From contig CAAFLX010000021.1 in the NCBI GenBank assembly GCA_900763875.1, positions 62,001-126,000 on the forward strand: a DNA stretch of 64,000 nt, given 5' to 3'. A model generated the notes under the pieces. The model saw nothing but the letters and a program-made list of their open reading frames with translations, did no database searches and was not told where the DNA came from. This DNA is from Clostridia bacterium (GTDB lineage Bacteria; Bacillota; Clostridia; Christensenellales; CAG-917). How positions within the stretch are numbered: the first letter of the stretch is position 1; each line of letters opens with the position of its first letter. This document shows, one piece after another, positions 1-6,739 of the stretch. Both the position numbers and the translations under genes were made by a program.

Positions 1-509
1 TACCTCTCCTTGTCGGCGAGTTTCTCCTTGATGTACGGCGGGAGAGGCATATTGCCCACCCTGTCGAGAATGTCCTCGAAAACGCCCTCGAATTGAAATT
101 CTATCGTGCGCGCGCCGTAGTCGCCTATCTCGGTGACAACTGCGCTCAATTCGTCGCAAAAGTGAATCACCGAGCCGAGTTTTGCCTTGCGTGCAGGTTT
201 CATTATGGTTTCCCAATGCGTGTAATCTCTGCGTTTCAAAAGCAAAACCTCAAGCACGCTCTCGTGATTTTCGATATGTCCGAAAATGCGAGCAGGGATA
301 ACCCTCGTGTTGTTAATCACAAGCAAATCGCCCTTTTTGAGGAAGGACGGCAAATCGTAAAAATGCTTATGCTCTATTTTGTCCGTTTGACGATTGTACA
401 CCAAAAGCCTCGAATGGTCGCGAGGCTCGATGGGAGTTTGTGCGATGAGTTCTTCGGGCAAATCATAGAAGAAATCATGCGTTTTTAGAGTTTTATTTTC
501 TTGTTCCAT
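1..509 (-). CDS. queA: QueA, tRNA ribosyltransferase-isomerase (partial)
   Basis: This is the N-terminal part of S-adenosylmethionine:tRNA ribosyltransferase-isomerase, which transfers and rearranges the ribosyl group of SAM onto 7-aminomethyl-7-deazaguanine at the tRNA wobble position to give epoxyqueuosine. The visible 169 residues start MEQENKTLKTHDFFYDLPEE and contain the family's opening pattern, YDLPEELIAQTPIEPRDHSRL followed by VINNTRVIPAR. The gene runs off the left edge, so the C-terminal half is missing. The start is the ATG read leftward from 509, with only a weak upstream ribosome site. It lies 24 bases behind ruvB on the same strand. The ruvC-ruvA-ruvB-queA order is common in Bacillota, so co-transcription is likely. 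Confidence 0.93.
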   Translation of the reverse strand, partial: MEQENKTLKTHDFFYDLPEELIAQTPIEPRDHSRLLVYNRQTDKIEHKHFYDLPSFLKKGDLLVINNTRVIPARIFGHIENHESVLEVLLLKRRDYTHWETIMKPARKAKLGSVIHFCDELSAVVTEIGDYGARTIEFQFEGVFEDILDRVGNMPLPPYIKEKLADKER

Positions 510-533
510 ATTCAAATTTTTCCGCGGATTGAT

Positions 534-1568
534 TTATTTAAACTCTCTGTTCATATGCTTATATGCGTTTTCCGTGCAAACTCTCCCTCTCGGAGTTCTG
601 CCGATAAAGCCGAGTTGAATGAGGAAAGGTTCGACAACGTCCTCAATGGTGCTTGCCTCCTCCCCTGTTGCGGCGGCGAGTGTTTCAAGTCCGACAGGCC
701 CTCCGCCGAATTTGTCGATGATTGCCTCCAAGACGGTGCGGTCGGTGATATCCAAGCCAAGCTCGTCAACGTCCATAAGCGTGAGAGCCTTTTGGGTGAT
801 TTCAAGATTGATTCCGTCAAGTTTTTCATATTGCGCAAAGTCACGCACACGGCGCAAAAGCCTGTTGGCGATACGCGGAGTGCCGCGGGAACGTCTTGCA
901 ATTTCAAGAGCGGCGGTATCCTCGATTGCAATGCCCAAAATGTTGCTCGAACGCATAACTATGCGTTTTAGTTGTTCATCGGAGTACATTTCAAGGCGCA
1001 AGGACATGCCGAAACGGTCACGCAACGGGCTTGAAAGCATGCCTGCCCTCGTCGTTGCGCCGATGAGCGTAAAGCGTTTGAGGGGTATGCGAATGCTTCT
1101 CGCCATAGGCCCTGTGCCGTTGACAAGGTCGAGAGAAAAATCTTCCATTGCAGGATAAAGCACCTCTTCGATGTTGCGGTTGAGGCGATGTATCTCGTCA
1201 ATGAAAAGCACGTCGCCCTTTTCAAGGTTGGTGAGCAAAGAGGCAAGGTCGGCTGCCTTTTCGATTGCAGGCCCGCTGGTGACTCTTATTTGCGCGCCAA
1301 GCTCGCTTGCAATGACGTGCGCAAGCGTGGTTTTGCCAAGTCCCGGAGGGCCGTAAAGCAACACGTGGTCAAGAGCGTCATTCCTCTCCTTTGCCGCGGA
1401 AATGAACACTTCGAGATTCTGCTTGATTTTCTCTTGTCCGACGTACTCGTCCATATTGTGGGGACGGAGGCTATTTTCCTGCTCGTCGTCCTCGATGGTG
1501 AGCGAACTCACCACCCTATTTGTGACGTCGAAGTCCTGATTTTCTTTTGTAAATTGCGATTTGATCAT
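534..1568 (-). CDS. ruvB: RuvB, Holliday junction branch-migration helicase
   Basis: This 344-residue AAA+ motor of the RuvAB complex drives branch migration of Holliday junctions in recombination repair. It begins MIKSQFTKENQDF. It has the Walker A LLYGPPGLGKTTLAHVIA, the Walker B VLFIDEIHRL, the sensor region FTLIGATTRAG and a C-terminal winged-helix domain ending GRTPRGRVCTENAYKHM. The open frame extends 49 codons further upstream, but that stretch is the translated intergenic hairpin element. The ATG at 1568 has a good AAGGTGA ribosome site and matches the family's usual start. It follows ruvA with a gap of 173 bases, which is unusually long for ruvAB and is filled by the repeat element at 1603-1749. 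Confidence 0.97.
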   Translation of the reverse strand: MIKSQFTKENQDFDVTNRVVSSLTIEDDEQENSLRPHNMDEYVGQEKIKQNLEVFISAAKERNDALDHVLLYGPPGLGKTTLAHVIASELGAQIRVTSGPAIEKAADLASLLTNLEKGDVLFIDEIHRLNRNIEEVLYPAMEDFSLDLVNGTGPMARSIRIPLKRFTLIGATTRAGMLSSPLRDRFGMSLRLEMYSDEQLKRIVMRSSNILGIAIEDTAALEIARRSRGTPRIANRLLRRVRDFAQYEKLDGINLEITQKALTLMDVDELGLDITDRTVLEAIIDKFGGGPVGLETLAAATGEEASTIEDVVEPFLIQLGFIGRTPRGRVCTENAYKHMNREFK

Positions 1569-1602
1569 ATTGTCACCTTTTCGGTGGTTATTTGCGATGT
1601 AA

Positions 1603-1749
1603 TGCCAAATAGTGCTGTTTGCAGCAAATTGCAATATTTGGATGAAGAACAAGGAAGGTTGCGACCAAACAGACAGGAGCGTACTGCTCGTACGTGACTG
1701 TTTGGGTGGTCGCACCTGACGACGTTATTCGCCAAATAGTGCTATTTGC
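1603..1749 (-). repeat. Structured element, family A, copy 1 (behind ruvA)
   Basis: Read on the minus strand, this begins inside the last codons of ruvA. The outer arm 1732-1749, which contains the ruvA stop, pairs with 1624-1641. A conserved junction (near CGAATAACGTCGTCA) follows, then an inner stem of about 16 bp (1656-1674 with 1699-1716), then the apical hairpin CGTAC-gagca-GTACG. The return side carries the conserved TTCCTTGTTCTTCATC. A further copy of the outer arm lies at 1603-1622 in direct orientation. Compare the copies at 35598, 63395 and 63530, whose stems differ in sequence. It would be transcribed within the ruvAB mRNA. The function is unknown. Confidence 0.8.
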
Positions 1750-2326
1750 TAAGTTTTTGCAAACAAGTGCGTATGATATCCTCCGTCCCACTGCACGTCT
1801 TGCTTGCCTCGGTTGCCATACGCACGGCTTCGGTTTTGGAAATGCCGAGGCTTTCGAGGGCAAAGACCGCGTCGGCGATATCCTCGCCGGTGAGAGCGTC
1901 TTGGTGGTCGTTGAAGAGGGTTATGTCGTCGGCAACTTGGTCACGCAAACTCAAAATGATAAGTTCGGCGGTTTTTTTGCCAAGTCCTTTGATTTTGCAA
2001 AGAGTTTTGCTATCTCCGCTTGCGATTGCGACGGTGAGTGTTTTGAGGTCGTAACCGCCGAGAATTTGCATTGCCATTTTAGGCCCGATACCGCTGATGT
2101 CGATAAGGCGCAAAAACAGTTTTTTCTCTTCAAGACGAGAGAAACCATACAGGGACATTTCGTCCTCTCTGACGTACAGATAGGTGTAAATCTTGATGAT
2201 TTCGCCCATATCGACGTCCATGAGCGTATTGCCGCTCACGCCGATTTCGTAGCCGATGCCGTTGTTGTCAACGACGATTGACGTGAACGTTTTGTCCACG
2301 ATTTTGCCTTGAATGTAGTTGTACAT
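1742..2326 (-). CDS. ruvA: RuvA, Holliday junction-binding protein
   Basis: RuvA is the tetrameric DNA-binding subunit that holds the Holliday junction and loads RuvB. The 194-residue product starts MYNYIQGKIVDK, the standard RuvA start, and contains the helix-hairpin-helix segments ISGIGPKMAMQIL and IKGLGKKTAELIIL. A C-terminal RuvB-binding three-helix domain ends LQKLSK. A GTG six bases further out is possible, but it sits inside the ribosome-binding sequence AAAGGTGG, so the ATG at 2326 is preferred. It lies 28 bases behind ruvC. The stop codon falls inside the outer arm of the downstream hairpin element. Confidence 0.96.
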   Translation of the reverse strand: MYNYIQGKIVDKTFTSIVVDNNGIGYEIGVSGNTLMDVDMGEIIKIYTYLYVREDEMSLYGFSRLEEKKLFLRLIDISGIGPKMAMQILGGYDLKTLTVAIASGDSKTLCKIKGLGKKTAELIILSLRDQVADDITLFNDHQDALTGEDIADAVFALESLGISKTEAVRMATEASKTCSGTEDIIRTCLQKLSK

Positions 2327-2354
2327 ACCCACCTTTTATCGCATTGCGTTTGAG

Positions 2355-2852
2355 TTATTGTATTTTGAAGTTGCCAACAAGACGGCTTGTTTGCGCATGG
2401 CAAATTGCAACCGCCAACGCGTCTGCGGCGTCGTCGGGACGAGGCACGCTCTTCAAGCGAAGCAACACTTGAATCATATGCTGCATTTGAATTTTATCCG
2501 CGCCGCCATAGCCCGTAACAGCCTGTTTGATTTGGTTTGGAGTGTACTCGTACACTTCCTTGCCAAGGCTCTTGACCGCCGTGAGCAGAATCACTCCCCT
2601 AGCCTCGGCAACGGGTATGCCCGTGGTGATATTCTTTGAGAAAAACAGCTCCTCAATGGATACGTTGTCGGGCTTGTAGGTGGCAATAAGCTCCTTTACT
2701 CCGTCTTCGAGCTGGAGCAATCTTTCGGGCAAAGTGCAGCCTTTGGGCGTAGTGACAACCCCGTAATCGATGACGGAGTAGTTACCTTTTTCGGAGTTTA
2801 TAACGCCGTATCCCATAGTCGCAAGACCGGGATCTATGCCCAAAATAATCAT
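2355..2852 (-). CDS. ruvC: RuvC, Holliday junction resolvase
   Basis: RuvC is the crossover junction endodeoxyribonuclease that cuts Holliday junctions with RuvAB. The 165-residue product begins MIILGIDPGLATMGYG, with the first catalytic aspartate in GIDPG. The second acidic residue is in SIEELFFSKN, and the C-terminal pair is in the segment RPDDAADALAVAICH. Length and motif spacing are normal for the family. The ATG at 2852 is preceded by AAGGTG at good spacing. It is the first of the ruvC-ruvA-ruvB run. The 161 bases upstream separate it from an ABC ATPase-like gene and contain a 26-base tandem repeat. Confidence 0.97.
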   Translation of the reverse strand: MIILGIDPGLATMGYGVINSEKGNYSVIDYGVVTTPKGCTLPERLLQLEDGVKELIATYKPDNVSIEELFFSKNITTGIPVAEARGVILLTAVKSLGKEVYEYTPNQIKQAVTGYGGADKIQMQHMIQVLLRLKSVPRPDDAADALAVAICHAQTSRLVGNFKIQ

Positions 2853-2959
2853 ATTTGCACCTTATTGCGCCGCTCGATTCCTGCAAGCGGCGATATGTGA
2901 TTTTGAGATAACGCTCAACCTCGGATATTGCAACACCGTATCAACGACGTTTTGCAAAT

Positions 2960-3011
2960 GCAAAGTTGCGCTATCGATGTCAAAAGCAGAGTTGCGCTAT
3001 CGATGTCAAAA
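2960..3011. repeat. Two-copy 26-bp tandem repeat
   Basis: Two adjacent 26-base units (2960-2985 and 2986-3011) differ at one position. Each contains GTTGCGCTATCGATGTCAAA, so on the minus strand each carries a TTGACA. They sit between the stop of the degenerate ABC gene and the ruvC start. No matching -10 box is visible, so a promoter role is not supported. Confidence 0.85.
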
Positions 3012-3013
3012 CC

Positions 3014-4057
3014 TCACAAAACTATGGAGTTTTCGTTGGTTTCGTCAAAGACGAGAGCTTTGCCTAAAATCGGCAAAGTGCCGACTTGCGCCAAATTATG
3101 TCGGCTTGCAATCTTGCGCTTGCCCGTTGCAAGAACATAGCCGTCCTGCGTTTTCATTGAATAATCGACTCTTTCTTTGCGCTCACCTTTAACGTCATAG
3201 CAATCGCTCCGCCAGCCGACGTACACGTCCTTGCCGACGTATGATTGCACCACCCTGCCGTTTAGGTGGGATAGGTCGATTGCAAAACCGTCCTCGGTGG
3301 TGGCAACAAGATTGCCGTCCGCTTCGTCTAGGCGCGCTTTTTCAAAGGCGTAATCTTTGTCGAATGCCTGCGCCGCCCATATGTTGGAGGGATTGTCGCG
3401 TATCTGCTCATACGTGCCGATTTGCTTGATTTGGCGATAGTGCGTCACGACGAGGGTGTTTGCAATCGAGATTGCCTCGTCCTTGTCGCGGGTTGCAAAA
3501 ATCACGCATTTGCCCTCTTTTGCAAAGTTTTGCAACATCGGCGCAACCTCGCTCCACAAAGTTTTGGCGTCCTCTTTTTCAAGTCCTCTCGTGATATCGT
3601 CAACGAGCGCGACTTTGAAATCACGCAAGAAAAGTCGTGCGATTGCAAGGCGTTTTTTGTCAATTAAATCAAGCTTTTTCGCCTTGAAATACAAGGAAGC
3701 CGTGATGCCGACAATATCCGCCGCACGCTTGACAATCTCGTCGATTTTGTCCTTGTCCACCCCTCTGATTTTGAGAGGATAGGCAAGGTTATAATAGCAA
3801 GAGCGATTTGCAAACAACGCCAAATCGTCGAAAATCATAACGACATCATCGGGCTTTTTTGCAAGCGGAACGCCGTCGAAAAGCACCCTGCCCTCGCACT
3901 CCGTCACGCCCGCAACCACTTTCAAAAACGTGGTTTTGCCGCTCGACTCGTCACCGAGCAGAGCGACGATTTCGCCGTCGTTTATGCTCATATCTGTAGG
4001 GGCAAAAACCCTTGCCCCGTACAGATACTGTTTGCTTACGCCCTCAAGTTTTATCAT
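3014..4057 (-). CDS. Degenerate MalK-like ABC ATPase domain protein
   Basis: This 347-residue protein has the fold pattern of a sugar-importer ATPase (MalK/MsmX type, with a C-terminal TOBE-like part), but most catalytic motifs are altered. Walker A is retained as GDESSGKTT. The Q-loop glutamine is replaced (MIFDDLALF where relatives have MVFQNYALY). The LSGGQ signature is gone (LDLIDKKRLAIAR). Walker B reads VALVDDI with Asp for the catalytic Glu. The switch histidine is replaced (ATRDKDEA). It may bind nucleotide without hydrolysing it. The ATG at 4057 lies three bases from the pgi stop; an in-frame TTG at 4063 is an alternative. No permease gene is adjacent, so its partner is unknown. A regulatory role tied to sugar metabolism is only an inference. 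Confidence 0.75.
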   Translation of the reverse strand: MIKLEGVSKQYLYGARVFAPTDMSINDGEIVALLGDESSGKTTFLKVVAGVTECEGRVLFDGVPLAKKPDDVVMIFDDLALFANRSCYYNLAYPLKIRGVDKDKIDEIVKRAADIVGITASLYFKAKKLDLIDKKRLAIARLFLRDFKVALVDDITRGLEKEDAKTLWSEVAPMLQNFAKEGKCVIFATRDKDEAISIANTLVVTHYRQIKQIGTYEQIRDNPSNIWAAQAFDKDYAFEKARLDEADGNLVATTEDGFAIDLSHLNGRVVQSYVGKDVYVGWRSDCYDVKGERKERVDYSMKTQDGYVLATGKRKIASRHNLAQVGTLPILGKALVFDETNENSIVL

Positions 4058-4059
4058 TG

Positions 4060-5454
4060 TCAAATGATGTATTTTGCCACCTTTTTGGGTGCGTTTGCAA
4101 GTTCTTCCTTCTTTTGCTCATAGCCTTTTCTGTCAAACATTGCATACGTTGCGTTTTTGCCCTCTTCGACGCCGGGTTGATTGAATGTGTCGATGTTGAG
4201 CATCTTGCCGCAGTAGGCGGTTTCGAGTTGGAAGAACATCAAAAGTTGACCGATTGTGTTGGCGTTGATTTCGTCAAGCATAATGGTGCGGTTCATATGC
4301 TTGGAGCGAGTGAGCGCGTATTCGGTTGCCTCTCTTTCGGTGTTGATAAGCTCGCCCATGGTGTGTCCGCAAAGGAAGTTTACGTCCGCAAATTCCTCCG
4401 CTCCGTCGGAAATAACAACGTCACCCCTAAACTTCTTCACGCCGATGAAAGTCACAACTTTATCGAACGGGCCTTCGGTGTAGAGTTGCACTTGAGAGTG
4501 TTGGTCGGTCACGCCGAGCGACTTGACGGGGGTTTGTCCCTTGTGAACGACGTTGCCGTCAAAGTCAACCGCCTTGCCAAGGCTCTCGCCCCAAAGTTGG
4601 CAATACCAGTCCGCCATAAGTTTGAGACTGTCCGCATACGGCATCATAACCGAGATATTCTTGCCCTTTTGCTCCATTGCGATATATTGGAGCGTTGCCG
4701 CCATAAGTGCGGGGTTCTTGTAGGGGTCGGAGGAATTGCACGCCTTGTCCATATCCGCCGCGCCTCTCAAAAGAGATATAATGTCGATGCCAAGCACCGC
4801 CGCCGGGAGAAGTCCCACAGGGCAAAGCTCGCTGAAACGTCCGCCTACGCCGTCGGGAATAAAGTAGGTTTTGAAGCCCTCTTTCTTTGCAAGTTTGATG
4901 AGGTTGCCCTTGCTCTCGGACGTGGTGGCGATGATATGTTTTGCCCAATCCTTGCCGCATTTCTTTTTGAGAATGTCGGTGATGATGAGATATTGGCTCA
5001 TCGTTTCGGAGGTTGCGCCGCTCTTTGTGATGACGTTGAACATAGTCTTTTCAACGTCGATAACGTCCAAAAGCGCAAGCATACGTTCGGGGTCTACGTT
5101 GTCCTCGACATAGAATTTGACTCCGCGTTTCTTGGCGTCGAGGTCGTTGTATCTGAAATGGCAAAGCGCGTTGAACACAGCCATAGGGCCGAGCGCGCTG
5201 CCGCCGATGCCGAGCACGACAAAGTTGTCATAATGCGCTCTCACTTCCGCCGCCGTGTAGATGATGTCGCGCACAATATCCTCTTGATTGTAAGGAAGTT
5301 CCGCCCAGCCCATCCAGCCCGTGCCGCGGTTTTTTTCAAAGTAGGCATAGCTGTCCTGCGCCTTGTCAAGCACGGATTCTATCTCTTTTTCGGTGATGCC
5401 TTGCTCGCCGATGGACGAGTCCATCATATTGTTGAAATCAAACTTGATTTGCAT
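4060..5454 (-). CDS. pgi: Glucose-6-phosphate isomerase
   Basis: This enzyme interconverts glucose 6-phosphate and fructose 6-phosphate in glycolysis. The 464-residue product starts MQIKFDFNNMMDSS. It has the sugar-phosphate-binding segment GIGGSALGPMAVFNAL, the signature FNVITKSGATSETMSQYLI and the second signature GGRFSELCPVGLLPA, in the order and spacing of the Bacillota-type short PGI. An open frame extends 12 codons upstream, but the ATG at 5454 has a GGAGG at ideal spacing and matches the family start. It is four bases behind the preceding sugar isomerase and its stop nearly touches the next start, so it sits in a tight operon. Confidence 0.96.
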   Translation of the reverse strand: MQIKFDFNNMMDSSIGEQGITEKEIESVLDKAQDSYAYFEKNRGTGWMGWAELPYNQEDIVRDIIYTAAEVRAHYDNFVVLGIGGSALGPMAVFNALCHFRYNDLDAKKRGVKFYVEDNVDPERMLALLDVIDVEKTMFNVITKSGATSETMSQYLIITDILKKKCGKDWAKHIIATTSESKGNLIKLAKKEGFKTYFIPDGVGGRFSELCPVGLLPAAVLGIDIISLLRGAADMDKACNSSDPYKNPALMAATLQYIAMEQKGKNISVMMPYADSLKLMADWYCQLWGESLGKAVDFDGNVVHKGQTPVKSLGVTDQHSQVQLYTEGPFDKVVTFIGVKKFRGDVVISDGAEEFADVNFLCGHTMGELINTEREATEYALTRSKHMNRTIMLDEINANTIGQLLMFFQLETAYCGKMLNIDTFNQPGVEEGKNATYAMFDRKGYEQKKEELANAPKKVAKYII

Positions 5455-5458
5455 ATTT

Positions 5459-6238
5459 TTATGCCTCCAAAATGTTTTTAAGGTATTCAACCGATTCCTT
5501 CACTTCGTCGAAAGAATCGTAATTGCCGGCGTATTGCTCGATGATGAGCGGCCCGTCGTAGCCGATGTCTTTGAGCCTTGCAACAAGTTCCTTGAAAGGA
5601 AATTCGCCCTTGCCCACCATAGCGATTTTGCCGTCTTTGACGTCGCTCACGTGTACGTTGGTGATGCTGCTGCCCATAACGTCGATGTATTCGCGCCAAT
5701 CGTAGCCCGATTGTCTTGCCTGCTTGATGTCCAAAACAGTGCCTATATTTTGCGCATACGGCTGCATTTGTCTGAAAAACTCGGGCGAATCGAACGTTGC
5801 CCAATGCACGTTTTCAAGGCAGAGTTTTATGCCGTACTCGCTTGCGATTGCCCCAAGTTTGCTAATGCGCTCGCCGACAAATTTCGGGTCGATATACACG
5901 CTTTGTTTGAGCCTCGCCTGCGCGTGGAAAGTGTACGCTCTTGCGCCTATCGTCCTGCCCACGCCCAGCACAGCGCGAAATATCTGTTCCGCATCGTTGT
6001 AGGTGCGAGCCACCTTGTTGAAAAGTTGCGGCTCGAACTGCGTGTTGAGCGAATGAACGGAATATACGTCAAAATCGCCCTTTCTATCAAGCAAGAGGCG
6101 AGCAAACTCGTCGCGATACTCGAAAAAAGTGGTGAGGAACACCTCGCAGGTGTCCCCTCCACAGCGTTGAATGACCGAGAACGAATCCTCGGTCAATACT
6201 TTTGAAAAAAATGTTGCTGTCGAAATGCCGACTTTCAT
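5459..6238 (-). CDS. Sugar phosphate isomerase/epimerase, TIM-barrel family
   Basis: This 259-residue protein belongs to the xylose-isomerase-like / AP-endonuclease-2 TIM-barrel superfamily, which includes hexulose and inosose isomerases and epimerases. Visible features are the strand-end segments VYSVHSLNTQFEP, LCLENVHWATF, GTVLDIKQARQ, NVHVSDVKDGK and LIIEQYAG, which supply the usual metal-binding Glu, Asp, His and Glu. The substrate cannot be deduced. Its ATG directly follows the hpf stop codon and its stop is four bases before pgi, so it is translated within the hpf-pgi transcript. Confidence 0.8.
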   Translation of the reverse strand: MKVGISTATFFSKVLTEDSFSVIQRCGGDTCEVFLTTFFEYRDEFARLLLDRKGDFDVYSVHSLNTQFEPQLFNKVARTYNDAEQIFRAVLGVGRTIGARAYTFHAQARLKQSVYIDPKFVGERISKLGAIASEYGIKLCLENVHWATFDSPEFFRQMQPYAQNIGTVLDIKQARQSGYDWREYIDVMGSSITNVHVSDVKDGKIAMVGKGEFPFKELVARLKDIGYDGPLIIEQYAGNYDSFDEVKESVEYLKNILEA

Positions 6239-6607
6239 TTATTCTTCTTCGCCCTCTGCAACGACTTGTTCGTCGTCTTCTACGTCTACCTCTTCATAGA
6301 CGTTGGGCGTGCCTTTTTTGTCCTTGCCCCAAATGTCTTTTTGCTTTCTCATCTGTCCGAGAAGTCTCGGAATAACCTCGTCGAGGTTGTCAAACGGAGA
6401 GCCGCTCATTGCGCTTGCACGATAGGAAATACCCTTGCTCGTGACAACCATATCCGTGGTGTAGTCGCCGTTTTCATAGGTGACGGTGAACTTCACTTCA
6501 ACATTGTCGTCATCGAAACGTCTGTCGAGCTTGGCGCACTTTTTCTCGGTGATTGCCTTGAGTGAATCACTAGGATTGTAATTCTTGCCGAAAATTTCGA
6601 TTCTCAT
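6239..6607 (-). CDS. hpf: Ribosome hibernation factor, short HPF/RaiA type
   Basis: HPF/RaiA proteins bind the decoding region of the 30S subunit and inactivate ribosomes in stationary phase. The 122-residue product begins MRIEIFGKNYNPSDSLKAIT and shows the family's beta-alpha-beta pattern through LDEVIPRLLGQMRKQKDIWG. A linker and a very acidic tail (VDVEDDEQVVAEGEEE) follow. The dimerisation domain of long HPF, usual in Bacillota, is absent, so this looks like a short form. The start has a perfect AGGAGG and a strong promoter at 6638-6666. It heads the hpf-isomerase-pgi unit. Confidence 0.88.
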   Translation of the reverse strand: MRIEIFGKNYNPSDSLKAITEKKCAKLDRRFDDDNVEVKFTVTYENGDYTTDMVVTSKGISYRASAMSGSPFDNLDEVIPRLLGQMRKQKDIWGKDKKGTPNVYEEVDVEDDEQVVAEGEEE

Positions 6608-6637
6608 AAAGTAACCTCCTAAGTTCTTTATACTTGC

Positions 6638-6666
6638 ATTATAGCAAGGTATTTGTTCTATTTCAA
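6638..6666 (-). promoter_or_regulatory. Sigma-A promoter of hpf operon
   Basis: On the minus strand TTGAAA, 17 bases and TATAAT lie about 30 bases before hpf, followed by AGGAGG. This is a near-consensus housekeeping promoter. Confidence 0.85.
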
Positions 6667-6739
6667 GAGTTAATTTATATAATTATACAATTAATCTCTA
6701 TCAAGTTTTGTCTTTTCTGAAAGCCGTTATCTTTCTTTT

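Noticed and set aside
1569..1715. N-terminal extension of RuvB by 49 residues
   Set aside because: It translates the hairpin element. The internal ATG has the ribosome site and the family-typical start.
2957..3011. Two 26-base repeats as a CRISPR array
   Set aside because: The units are directly adjacent with no spacers and there are only two. No cas gene is in the window.
4012..5481. 489-residue plus-strand frame opposite pgi
   Set aside because: Antisense to a fully motif-supported glucose-6-phosphate isomerase.
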